From assembly GCA_032622095.1 (NCBI GenBank), contig CP136064.1, positions 256,535,863-256,599,862 on the forward strand: a stretch of DNA of 64,000 nucleotides. The letters are read 5' to 3'. The translations under genes and the position numbers were made by a program. Positions 1-11,800 of this stretch are shown piece after piece (positions within the stretch are counted from its first letter, which is position 1; every line of letters starts with the position of its first letter). This stretch comes from Siphonodentalium dalli (Eukaryota; Mollusca; Scaphopoda; Gadilida; Siphonodentaliidae). The notes below the pieces were generated by a model. It ran no database searches and had not been told where the DNA came from. It saw nothing but the letters and a program-made list of their open reading frames with translations.

Positions 1-337
1 ATGGCACGGTGACCTTTTATAAAGTATGGCACGGTGACCTTTTATAAAGTATGGCACGGTGACCTTTTATAAAGTATGGCACGGTGACCTTTTATAAAGT
101 ATGGCACGGTGACCTTTATAAAGTATGGCACGGTGACCTTTTATAAAGTATGGCACGGTGACCTTTATAAAGTATGGCACGGTGACCTTTATAAAGTATG
201 GCACGGTGACCTTTATAAAGTATGGCACGGTGACCTTTATAAAGTATGGCACGGTGACCTTTATAAAGTATGGCACGGTGACCTTTATAAAGTATGGCAC
301 GGTGACCTTTATAAAGTATGGCACGGTGACCTTTACA
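1..337. repeat. Tandem array of 24/25-bp units (cut by window edge)
   Basis: Fourteen units of the pattern ATGGCACGGTGACCTT(T)TATAAAGT run from the first base, starting at 1, 26, 51, 76, 101, 125, 150 and then every 24 bp to 318. Five 25-bp units come first and from 150 on all are 24 bp. Because 24 is divisible by three, the array is open in several frames on both strands and yields an 8-residue repeat; I treat those frames as artefacts. The array abuts an hAT relic at 337. Its true left end is outside the window. Confidence 0.95.
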
Positions 338-632
338 ATTCCAATGACAATGTTGACCAAATGTAGGACAATATTGTTATTCTTAAATTAACTAGCAGTT
401 TTGACTGGTCACGGGGAAGGACCAGGGCACAATCTTTCCATATAAGGTAGGAAATTATGCAAATATTGGTCCGAAAACAATACCCCCCCCCCAATAAAAT
501 GTTTGAAAATCAAACTACAATATCATTTTCAACCTATTGTTGGTTTGGAAATTACAATTATGTTTTGTCAGGTATGAAATTTTCAACTGTTGAACTGTGA
601 GACACCCCTCACCCCCCGGTTGACACGTCCCT
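337..632 (-). mobile_element. Truncated hAT-family relic (same family as 27359-28409)
   Basis: Read on the minus strand this matches the left half of the intact element at 27359-28409. The outer end is CAGGGACGTGTC (632 downwards), followed by a C/G-rich run, the block around AACAATATTGT and the end of the first internal repeat. The match stops abruptly at the tandem array at 337, so the other end is lost or was replaced by satellite expansion. No open frame of note remains. Confidence 0.7.
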
Positions 633-868
633 GTCCATCTTGAATATACAATACATGGGTTGAAATGACAACGAAAAGTGAAACACATTCGCCAAGCCCG
701 AGTAACAATTAATCAAAACAGATTTGCCTGTCGCAATGCTTCGGCGTTGACCGTGACGTATAGCGGACACGATTTTTGCTCACACGAACGAATACCGTTT
801 TCTTTCTGTGTGCATTTCTGTGTCAACCCGTTCGCACTTGTCTGCGTGTAGTGTAAATGCACCCTATA
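633..868. other. Unassigned spacer
   Basis: Single-copy-looking sequence between the hAT relic and the MITE. I see no open frame, splice-site pair, RNA gene or repeat unit here. Confidence 0.6.
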
Positions 869-1315
869 GCCGATGGGGTCAATGTCATAAGGCTCCGGTC
901 ACATTCGTAGCCTGCTTTTTAAATCGATCACAAATGTAGCCAGCTTTTCTATGGCGATCACATTTGTAGCCACCTTTTCATATTCATTCAAGCCTCAACG
1001 AGTTGATAGACGAAAAACAACTTGAACTTTAATGTGGTATTAGTTCATCTAATATAACTCGAGGTTTCCGATCAATGTCGTTAGAATGCTCGAATTATTT
1101 TCCAATATAAGTTGATAAACGAAGTCATTTCTGGAGCATGGCGTCGGCATTTTAGTCACGAACGCGATGACGTCATATTTCGCGCCATATAAAGCATGGA
1201 ATTAGAAAAGTTGGCTACGAATGTGATCGCCAGCGAAAAGCTGGCTACATTTGTGATCGATTAAAAAAGCTGGCTACGAATGTGACCGGAGCCTTGTGAC
1301 AATGGCCCCATCGGC
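869..1315. mobile_element. MITE with long terminal inverted repeats, Mutator-like (copy 1)
   Basis: The ends are inverted copies of GCCGATGGGGTCA...GGCTCCGGTCACATTCGTAGC. Each arm holds about three sub-repeats of the form CGATCACATTTGTAGCCAGC. The roughly 230-bp core has no coding capacity. A second copy lies at 44270-44692 in the opposite orientation and is flanked by a 9-bp direct repeat, which fits the Mutator superfamily. No clean target duplication is visible at this copy. Confidence 0.85.
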
Positions 1316-1478
1316 CTTATTATACATGACCCAGGGTAATCAATCTGTATTTTTCAGCAATGTTGGTATAAACCGTTTTATTACCGAACATTCATAAACT
1401 AAGTGGACAATGTTCTCGGGTGAATGGTATCGGGCACATCGATCGTTTTCTGATATTTTCCGGAGAAATAGCCATGTG

Positions 1479-1878
1479 TTAGCCCTTTACCCAACAGAAC
1501 GGCCCTGTGCCAATGCATTCTCTTATATATGCGAGTCGACCATAGGTCGCCTCGCATATATAAGAGAATGCATTGGCTTAACACATTACAAATTATAAAA
1601 TTGTTAAAGAATGTAAGAAAAAATGGTAAAAAGTGTTAAAAAAAGATTTTTTTTAGGCCAATGCATTCTCTTATATATGTGAGGCGACCTATGGTCGACT
1701 CGCATATATAAGAGAATGCATTGGCACAGGGCATAACTGTAACTATCACAATGTGGTCAAGGAGCCGGTTCCAATGATATCCATATTTGTATGGTTCTAT
1801 TGAGACAGACCGAAGATATTTTAGGCTGTTGAAGCTTTATTTGGCCGGTTGTGGCCGGTTTGTTGGGTAAAGTGTTAG
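1479..1878. mobile_element. piggyBac-like hairpin MITE, copy A
   Basis: The ends are CCCTTTACCCAACA and TGTTGGGTAAAG. Inside are two 67-bp hairpins (1510-1576 and 1658-1724) with arms CCAATGCATTCTCTTATATA, the second being the reverse complement of the first. The element is bracketed by TTAG on both sides where other copies have TTAA, which supports a 4-bp target duplication of the piggyBac type. It is non-coding; open frames across it come from the hairpins. It lies beyond the 3' end of the lectin gene. Confidence 0.88.
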
Positions 1879-2714
1879 ACCGACCAAGATGGTGGACAGA
1901 AAATTACCGAGTGAAATAAACACGAAGGAAAAGCTTAGGTATATGTATTATCGACAAGAGCGTCAGCCAGAGAACTTAAAGATCTAAAGATTCGAAGAGA
2001 ACCAAAGAATGAATTACATTAGGTATACTCATGGTCAATATATATAGACGCTACAATGCTGTTTTGCCAGTCTTTCTGAAGCAATATGTTGTAAATAATC
2101 ATAGGTTGTACATACATTACGTTAAACTATTAGTTGATAAGTGCAGATGTACTAATATTATTTGCAATGGAAATGAGTTATAACATATATAATTTTATAA
2201 AACATATATGCCATATTATATACCAGTTGAAAGAGGACGCTCCAAAACATTGTATTATCAACTTATTCGGTCTAATAAACTGTGAACTTGTTGTTTTAGT
2301 TGAGATATCGACCTGTGTTCTGTGATCAAGTTTCAATATTTCAATGGAAGGGGAATAACTCTATACCTAACATATAGAGTAATTCCCCTTCAATTGGAAA
2401 TACATTATTAGTTTGAATTCTGTTGCATTATGGGAACCATAATGGGGGAATCTTTCTATGATTTCACCTGTTCTATATATTAAAACCGTATATCAAGGCA
2501 CTGTAACAAAAAAATAATCTTTGACTTTAACGAGATAACGGTGACCTCTGGGCGCATGCTTAGTATACATGCATATACACACACACGCACACATACATAA
2601 TTATGCTTACGTATCCTAACACACACACCCATATATATATGTATATATATGCATACACATATACACATACATGTGGACCATTTCCATATTGAACATTTTG
2701 AATGTTCGGCGCTT
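1879..2714. other. 3' flank of lectin gene: AT-rich, one hairpin, CA/TA tract
   Basis: This stretch lies downstream of the lectin stop codon and should contain its 3' UTR. It holds a perfect 19-bp hairpin (2347-2389, arm GAAGGGGAATAACTCTATA) and an impure (CA)n/(TA)n tract at about 2573-2670. I found no canonical AATAAA on the minus strand close to the stop codon, so the poly(A) site is not assigned. Confidence 0.5.
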
Positions 2715-2857
2715 TTATGCCTTGTAGATTCTGCATCGTATGCTGGAGTCAGCCTCCCAGTGAAACCTGGTGCAAGTCGGACTTCTGTGGCAAATCGCGA
2801 CGCAGTCCTCGATAATGATTCCAGTGTTTCCGTGGACGAAGAAGTCGAAGCCTACCT
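2715..2857 (-). CDS. Lectin gene exon 5 (terminal; PAN-like core and stop)
   Basis: The 3' splice site reads TGGTGTCTTCTCAG then AGGTAGG; the first two bases AG complete a GAG codon with the G left by exon 4. The exon encodes 46 residues with the pattern DC-x3-C-x5-C-x12-C, typical of PAN/apple domains, and ends in TAA at 2717-2715. Confidence 0.85.
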
Positions 2858-5800
2858 CTGAGAAGACACCATCATCAAGGTCGAATGTTTCATATGTCAT
2901 CGAAGCTCCTGTAATTGTATGGTAAAGTATCAAGGTCGAATGTTCCATAGGACATCAAGGTTCCTCAAATGGATTGATAAATTATCAAGGTTGAATGTTT
3001 CATATGCTATCGACACTCCTAGAATTGTATGAAACGACATCAAGGTTGAATGTTTCACATGACATCGAGGCTCCTAGAATGGATTGTTAAAGTGTCAAGG
3101 TCGAATGTTTCATATGACATCGACTCTCCTACAATTGTATGATAAGATGTCAAGGTTGAATATTTCACATGACACCGAGGCTCCTAAAATGGATTGACAA
3201 AGTGTCAAGATCGAATGTTTCATATAACATCGGCGGCGCCTGGAATTGTATGATAAAGTATAAAGGTCAAATATTACGTGGGACACAGGGGGGGGGGGGG
3301 GGGTCCGGAAAAAATTGCACATATAGGGCCCAAAATTTTGGGGATCCACCACCCCCCTTTCTCATGTTTTATCAAAATTTCAGAGTTTTTGTTTAGCCGT
3401 TCTTCAATAACTGTTAACTGCCTTTCAATCCCACTCCACTATCCTTTTATTGGTGCAAACTCTTGCTGTGTACCATTAAGACTCAAGCAATAACATTACA
3501 TAATTGGTAAACACAGATGATCTGACAACAATAATAAAGCACTGTGTAGGTACACTATATGTCACAAATCGCCCTAGACCCCATTATAGCTGATTATAGC
3601 AGTGATTATAGCCTTAATATATCGGGTGTGTTAAATTGTGTCTGACAGAGAACACTGGCCTGCACTGGCCAGTGTAAATAGTGGTAAACAGGTCAGGGGT
3701 TCTGAGGAGTTCCACAATTATTTGTGAATGACCAAAGAACTCTTTAGTCTTATCCACCATTCTGGTTAGGTATACACATAGATATATGGTTATTATATCC
3801 CCCGATATTAGTCGGCGGGTATATAGTTGACGTCTCGAGCCGTCCGTGCGTCCGTCCGTGCAAACATTTTGCATTATAACTCAAGAGTCGGTTGTCATAT
3901 TTTGATGCCCTATGGCATGGTGACGGACCAGAAATAGGGAACGAATCAGAACGAATATGCATAATATCACGGGTTGTGACCATCAATGCCTACCATAGTT
4001 ATGGGCCCTGTTCGACTTTATGAAATTCAGTCCGTACAAAGTTTTTGCAATATAAGTTAAGTGTCGGTTGTTGAATTTTGATGTGGTTTGGTATGATGAT
4101 AGACCAGAATGATAGGGGAAGGATGTATATGCACATATTACTGCATATCACAGTTTTCGCCTGTCAATCAGTGTCAATGCATACCAGAGTTACCGGCCTT
4201 GTTCCATCCGTAAACACATTTTTCATTATTATAACTCAACCATGGGTTAACAGATTTTGATGTTCTTTGGTACGAGTATGAAGACATTGAAGAATGTCAT
4301 TTCTCAATGTATCTGAATGCATCACATTATTTCAGTTCATCTATTTTATTTGTAAGTGATAACAGTATACAATTAGTATTTTAGTTTAGTCTTGTTGAGC
4401 AGTTAAGCTCCAAGATGAAGTTCGGAAATTCAATGAGAATAGCGTCACCTTCAGTTGGGATTGTCTGAGCAGTAAACAGTAACGGTCATTCATCATAACC
4501 AATTCAGTTTTATTTGGATAATTGTTGCAAATTAACATTACTTGCAATCATTCAAGATGAGAAATAACCAGAAGGAATGAATTTGATTACATGCCAGAAC
4601 AAAACAGTATTTCAGACATTAGAAATTTATGAGATACCCTTTTCAATTTCATGTTATGCAACAATCAGGTTAATGATATCTAGTCATCATTGAGTATTCA
4701 CCATGTAGTATCCAATTTGTGATACAGTTTTTTTGTTTTATTACTTTTATTCAGGTAATATATTAATTTTGTTACTAAATATTTCTTCCGTTGATCATAA
4801 GTTTCCTCAACGGTGGACCACTGTGAAGTGGGCCGGGATCCTGTGAAATCCAGAATGTTGCTAAATCTGAGGCTAAAGAGTCACTATAACTGCCTATATA
4901 GCCCTATTTGTGATGCGGTATCCCAGGCTGAGTACAAACATGCCAAGCGAAAATTCCGACAAACGTTACGCTCGTCTATGAGGAAGACGGAACATGACTC
5001 GCTCGATCAACTTTGTGCTAGGACAAATAATTCACAGTTTTGGCGAACTCTGAAGTCAGCTGACCAGGGATCACGCTCGAATGGTCTATGTTCAGTTATG
5101 AAGTTCGACGACATCACTCTTCGGGATCCAGTTAAAATTTTGTCAGCATGGGGATCCTACTTCAAGAACCTGTACACTCCTAATGCGCATAGTGATCCTG
5201 AATTCGAAGTCGTCGCACGAACGCGCATCGAACAGCTCCTCGACGTATCACACACAAACTATACTGACATTATATTCTGTGAACGGATAACTATCCCAGA
5301 ACTCAACTCAGTTTTAAAGAACCTTAAACGCCATAAATCAAGCGGAATAGACAATGTGGTGAATGGGCATATTATTAATGGGAGCGAATGTCTTAAAGTG
5401 GCTCTTTGTCATCTCTACAACGGCATGATTGACTTGGAGTGGATACCTCCGTGTTTAAAAACTGGTATCATCGTACCCCTCTACAAGGGATCTCCAAAAC
5501 CACACGCCATTCCTGACAGCTATATCGAGCTATCACTCTGCTTCCAGTTATGTATAAAGTATTCGAAGGCATCCTGCTTAACAGGTTCCTCACGAACGGT
5601 CACTTTCCAAATTTCCCTAATAAATTACAACATGGTTTTCAGAAAGGTGTGAACTGCCTCATGACCTCCTTCGTTATCCCAGAGTCTATCTCGTATCTCC
5701 ACGACCTTGATGCTCGAGCATATGTGTGCTTCTTGGATTCGCAGAAGGCTTTTGATCGTGTATGGCACGAGGGCCTTCTGGTAAAACTTCACGACATGGT

Positions 5801-8800
5801 TTTCAATGGAAACAGTCTGCGACTTGTGACAAATATGCACCAATATTGCAAAAGTCATGTTTTATATAACGGATCTCTTTCTGAACCATTCGATGTTCTA
5901 CAAGGAACAAGACACGGAGCAGTGACTTCACCCTTTTTTTTATCTTGCTGGAAACTTTGACCAAATCCAGAAATGGTCTACACATCTCTGAAATTCCGTG
6001 TACTTCGCCGTCTGCGGCTGACGATATTGCTCTGGTATCACTCACGAAATCAGGTCTTGATAGCCTCATCGACATCTGTTATATATACAGTCGGCAGTGG
6101 AGATTTAATTTCTCAACGACGAAAAGCACAATTGTTGTATTCAACGAGACAAATCGTCAAGATAAACTCAACGATAGACAATGGTTTCTTGGTGATCAAC
6201 CGCTTCCAGAATCTAACAACTATGTTCATCTTGGAATCAAACAGTGCAAATTCCAAGCTGATACAACTAGGAGCTCAATTATTTCGGAAATGTTACGAAA
6301 ATCGTACTTTAGTATCGCTGGAAGAGGTTTGCTCAAATCGTGCACACCACTAACAATGGCAAATCTGTTAGGATCAATCGTGCTGCCAAAAGCTCTATAT
6401 GGTTGTCAGTTGCTGAATATCACAAACAACACAACCATGTATTCAATGGAAAAGGCATACCGATTATGTGTCAAACACACCCAAACGCTCCCGACGCGGA
6501 CCCCGACCAACGTTGCGATGAGTCTCCTTGGGTTAATACCGCTTGAGACGGAGATACACATCAACAAACTATATTTTCTCTCTGAACTGATCCATCTGCC
6601 CCAAGGACACCAGGTGCCTCTTACGATCTTTCTCCAAAAAAATTTCCAGCACACCATTTTCGCTCGTCAAACAACTAGATTCGTCCCGGATATCATTGAA
6701 ATATTAAATCGCTATGCCCTGTATCATGTCCTAACATCATACGTGAAAACTGGAATTTTCCCAACGAAATCTTCTTGGAAAAATCTTGTGCAGACAGCAG
6801 TCCGACATAATTATTATCGAGAATGGTGCCGGTCTGTGTCAGTCGATCGAAACCTCGATGTCTTTAAAATTGTACACGGAGACCCAGCATCATGTTGGAA
6901 CATTTGGAGGATCCTACGAGAATACCCACGTTTTAATAAAGAACTGCGAAATCTTGCCTTGTTGCTAAACAAGACAACATACAGTAATAATTTGACATGT
7001 TGCACATGTAAAAATACATATAACAATGAGTTAATACATGCAATTCGCTGCTGTAATTCAACCTGTTCTGTCTTCCTGATGAACGACTATCTGGAATACA
7101 TAACTGACCAATACGGCGTGGCCGTCTTTCTGTATGTTGACTCGTTAAGTGATATTGAACTTTATGCATTTCTACTCGGCGCCGACGTCATGCAGTCGCC
7201 GGTGGAAATAGCACAACGCATGGATCAAATAGTTTTAGACACTGCTTCTTTTCTGTTCGTCTTGTGTCAACTGATTCGAGGACAATAAGTGCATTATTAA
7301 TCCATGACGTTGGAATGTCGACCTCGGCTCTCACATCCAAATGGACATATTTGAGCCATGGGACATATGAGACAGTAAACATATTACGGCGGAGCCACTC
7401 CGCAAACACAGTGTATATTATTGTTCCATTTATATGAACTATACATATTATTCTCCATATTGGAGGTCCACAATAAAATATATAACAGATATGGTACTAA
7501 CATGCTTACAAACAACATTACATGGTCAGTACTTGTAAATTGTTTGAAAAAAACCCATTTTGGAAAAAATTTACAAGCACGATTTTTTCGGCCTCTGGAC
7601 CACCCACCCACCCCGGCCCTATATACGGAATTTGTTTGCAGAACCCCCCTCTGTGGGACATCGAGGTTTCTAAAACGGCAATGTATTGAAATACAATACT
7701 TACATTAAGGCAGAATATTACATTATATTTCTATACGCCAGCGCGTACTCTAACATTATATTTATATACGTTAGCGCATATTCTAACATTATATTTCTAT
7801 ATGCAAGGGTATATTCCAACATTATATTTCTAAACGTCAGCGCGTACTCTAACATTATATTTCTATACTTCAGCGCGTATTCTAACATTTTCTTGATATT
7901 CAGTGGATTTATTAGTTTTCAGATGAAGCTGCCGAGTGCATTAAAGATGAGTCACTTTTATTAAATCCTCTTCATGACTATATAGATACAAGTTGTCCGG
8001 CCAGCTGTTTACATACTCCTCGAAACGCAAGCAAATCAGCATTCGTTTCTTAACCCTTTACCCAACAGAATGGCCCTGTGTCCTACCAGTTGGCCCTGTG
8101 CCAATGCATTCTCTTATATATGCGAGTCGACCATAGGTCGCCTCGCATATATAAGAGAATGCATTGGCTTAACACATATTAAAAATGATAAAATTGTCAA
8201 AGAATGTAGAAAAATATTATAAAAAATGTAAAAAAATGTAAGAAAAAATTATAAAATTGTTAAAGAATTAAAGAAAAAAATTGTAAAAAAAGATTTTTTT
8301 TAGGCCAATGCATTCTCTTATATATGCGAGGCGACCTATGGTCGACTCGCATATATAAGAGAATGCATTGGCACAGGGCATAACTGTAACCATCACAATG
8401 TGGTCAATGAACCGGTTCCAATGATATCCATATGTGTATGGTGTTATTGAGACAGACCGAAGATATTTTAGGCTGTTGAAGCTTTATTTGGGCGGTTTTG
8501 GCCGCTTTGTTGGGTAAATGGTTAAAGGTGCCATCTTCATGTCACGTTAACCCTGTTACTAAAACACAATTGACGTGAAGTTATCCCATATTTATTGAGG
8601 GAAATGTTCAGATCAAAAGTTCAACAAACTAAGGTCATGTGTGAACTTTTTATCTAAACATTTCCTTCAATAAATAGGGCACCTTCTGCACTTTAATGTA
8701 TTTGTCACCTGCTTTTTACCACCTTAACATCCATCCGAATGAACAATAGACTATTCCAATGTACACATTTTAACTGACTGGGAGAATACATTTAGTATAG

Positions 8801-11800
8801 CAAGCATCAACGATGCTATTTGGGTTGACGAACGTGAAAATACGAATTGGATTATTTAAAAACTTTATTTCAATATAAAATTTTATTCAGACAAACATCG
8901 TGCAATTATGATACCCAACAGCTTGGTTGAGATTTGACATAAAACACATTGGGCTTATCGAGAAGTCGGAGTTCGCATTGTTGTCTGTTTTAATGGGTTT
9001 TTGGCGGGGTGGGTGAGAGTTGTTGGGCACGACTGTGCCACGACATATTTGTGACTATATTATGTTGGGATTTACACAATAACATGTTATGGTATATTGT
9101 CCCTGGGTATATCCTTCATGTAAGAATACACGAAACCGCGCACCCATCCATTCTCCATATGTGTTATTAGTTTGAGTTAGGGTTAGGGCTAGGGTTAGGT
9201 TGGGGCTAGAGTTTGAGCTAGGGTTAGGGTTAGAGTTAGGGTTAGGGTGGTTAGGGTTGGGGTAATTAGAGTATTCTTACATGAATGACATACCGCCGCT
9301 GTCGTTTTTTTTAAATTTGTATTGTGTATGCATTCCAGATAGTCAAGCCTGTTTATCGTGTTTTGGACAATGGTATATGTGACCCGCCATATCAAATCCA
9401 GTTGGAAGTCGGGATTTTTTTACCCTGTGCCAATGCATTCTCTTATATATGCGAGTCGACCATAGGTCGCCTCGCATATATAAGAGAATGCATTGGCCTA
9501 ACAATTTTTTACAATTTTAATAATTTTTTCTTGTATTCTTTAACAATTTTATAATTTCACCCATACAGAGCCCCAGACAAACATGAGCAGACGACACTCT
9601 TCTATATGCTTCTATATATGTGTGGGGCTCCCTGCAGGGTAATGGATGTTTTTTATTTTATGTCCTAAAAATTGTCAGAAACATTTATTTAAAAAAAATG
9701 ATAAAAAATTGTTAGGCCAATGCATTCTCTTATATATGCGAGGCGACCTATGGTCGACTCGCATATATAAGAGAATGCATTGGCACATGGTAAAAAAAAT
9801 CCCGACTTCCGACTGTATTTGATATGGCGGGTCACATATAAAGACATCAGACACAAGCTGTTTAGGATATGAATTTTCAAGATTAGTCGCTCACCATTTG
9901 ATGCAATTTTCTTGCCACGTCCGAAAGCAACTTTGATATCTCTGTTTGGGTAGGTGCCTTCTGCCATTTTCTCAACAGGTCCATTCATGTAGGATTGATC
10001 TGTAATGAATCACACCTTGTTGCGATCGTAATATATAAATGTATAAAGAGACTCCCAATCTCCAGGATTTAAATTAAACCTAAACTTATGTGTTTTTCCA
10101 TGTTATTATATGGGTGTATGTATAAACATCGGTCAATAATTACATGTCTATATGGCTCTATATTAGTTTAAAAGACATACCGAAGTGGCAAATTCGTTAG
10201 CAATGTTCACACTCTAATACGAACCCCGCCAGCAATCAAATTATCAGATTATATGCATATTACTCGAAACCGGCTGTGGGTATGTGTAAATTGGTAGTTC
10301 AAAGGAATAGTGCTTGATTTGGCCTTTCATTGTTACTAAGGATCTTTTATTTTCTTTCTGAGGCGATACTCTCTATCAATTCAATAACATTTAATCAAGG
10401 TATAGTTGGTATATATCCTATCGATCTATTTCGATAGCCGGACCACGATAAAAGTATAAAGAAATTATACTTATAATGTGCATAAAATGAGACGCGCAGA
10501 TTAATTGTCTCTCGAATGTCGGGAGTAATTAAACGATTCTCTATCTCTGCCCGTCACCATTTCCAACAACAATAACAACAACAAACAACAACAAAAACAA
10601 CAACAACAGCAGATCAAGGAAACTTAATTGTCTAGTAGGTATATTTGCATTACAAATATTCCTTAAAAACAAGAAGAACCATTTGTGTTAAACATGTTTT
10701 ACTTAACAGTACTTAAAATTGATTATCTCGTCCTAAATACGTTTTATATACGTATCAAATAATAAGCATGAGTCGAAAACACCTGTCCGGAAACGCTGCT
10801 ATCAATTTTTATTATATGCTTCCCCATTAAATAGTGGGAAATTGCCGTGGCGTAGAGCGTTATATCCATCGCCTGGACCGACTCGATGGATAACACTGAC
10901 CGACTCGATGGATAACACTGACCGACTCGATGGATAACACAGTAGTATTACTTTTTCGGAGATTACATCCGGTTTATAGCGGCGAATCACATTAAGTTTC
11001 AAAGCGTATCAATAACAGCCGGACTATTGTTTTAATTATTGATTTTCACGGTTCATAAACTGTTATTTAATTGTTATAATGTTAACTCATTTGTTTTAAT
11101 ATATTCTTATCACTAAATTATGTATACATTAATTTTCTCGCATCATTTCAGAATAAAACAATGGGGACTATTTCTTATGGCGGCTATTCTCGATATTTGT
11201 CATTCGGTGGTGAGCAAATCAATTGATGGAATGTAAACAAAATGCAAGTGTCGAAGCTTTCTAACAATTTGAAGTGAACTGTAGGACAAAATTAGCAGTT
11301 TTGGTGCGGTTTATAGCGCATATAATAAAAAGAAAACCTACGGGTTTTGGTTGAATACCCGGATTATCTCATTCGTGGGTGCAAGGAAGTACAGAATTTC
11401 CACTCGCGGCTTGCAGCCGCTCGTGGAAATTCTGTACTTCCTTGCACCCACTCATGAGATAATTCGGATATTCAACCAAAACTCGTAGGTATTCTCTATA
11501 TATTGATTTTATATCTATATTATTTCATATCAAGTGGGACATTGTTTCGTTAATATTTTAGAACAGACCATCATGAAGCGTTCACGCGATCTCATGTAGA
11601 TATAGAGTTCACCCGCTTTCTCCGCTCCGCGAGCCGCAATTGCATGTGCCGTGTGTATTATACCAGAAAATTTGAAATAAATCAATATAAATTGATAGAA
11701 TCACAAGGATCTTAGATTCTTATTTATTATTTTATACCCAGGAAGCTATATACCACTTGTTATATGAATAGATAGACCATCTTTAATAAGCTATATTGTC

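Noticed and set aside
67-391. Open frames on both strands with repetitive VTVPYFIK or similar peptides
   Set aside because: They are translations of the 24-bp tandem array; unit length divisible by three keeps frames open.
4813-4904. Start of a 279-codon reverse transcriptase frame
   Set aside because: It begins with GTG, and this part also occurs in the hAT-like copy without the LINE, so it is host-element sequence.
7686-7964. 92-codon frame with repeated SAYSNIIFLY
   Set aside because: It is a product of the 33-bp (eleven-codon) satellite.
9195-9395. Frame with TLTLTLAQTLAPT
   Set aside because: It is a translation of the telomere-like tract.
9689-9850. Frame with PCANAFSYICESTIGRLAY, also seen at other hairpin MITEs
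   Set aside because: It is read through the 67-bp hairpins and recurs wherever the hairpin occurs; only 9895-9999 of the same frame is a supported exon.
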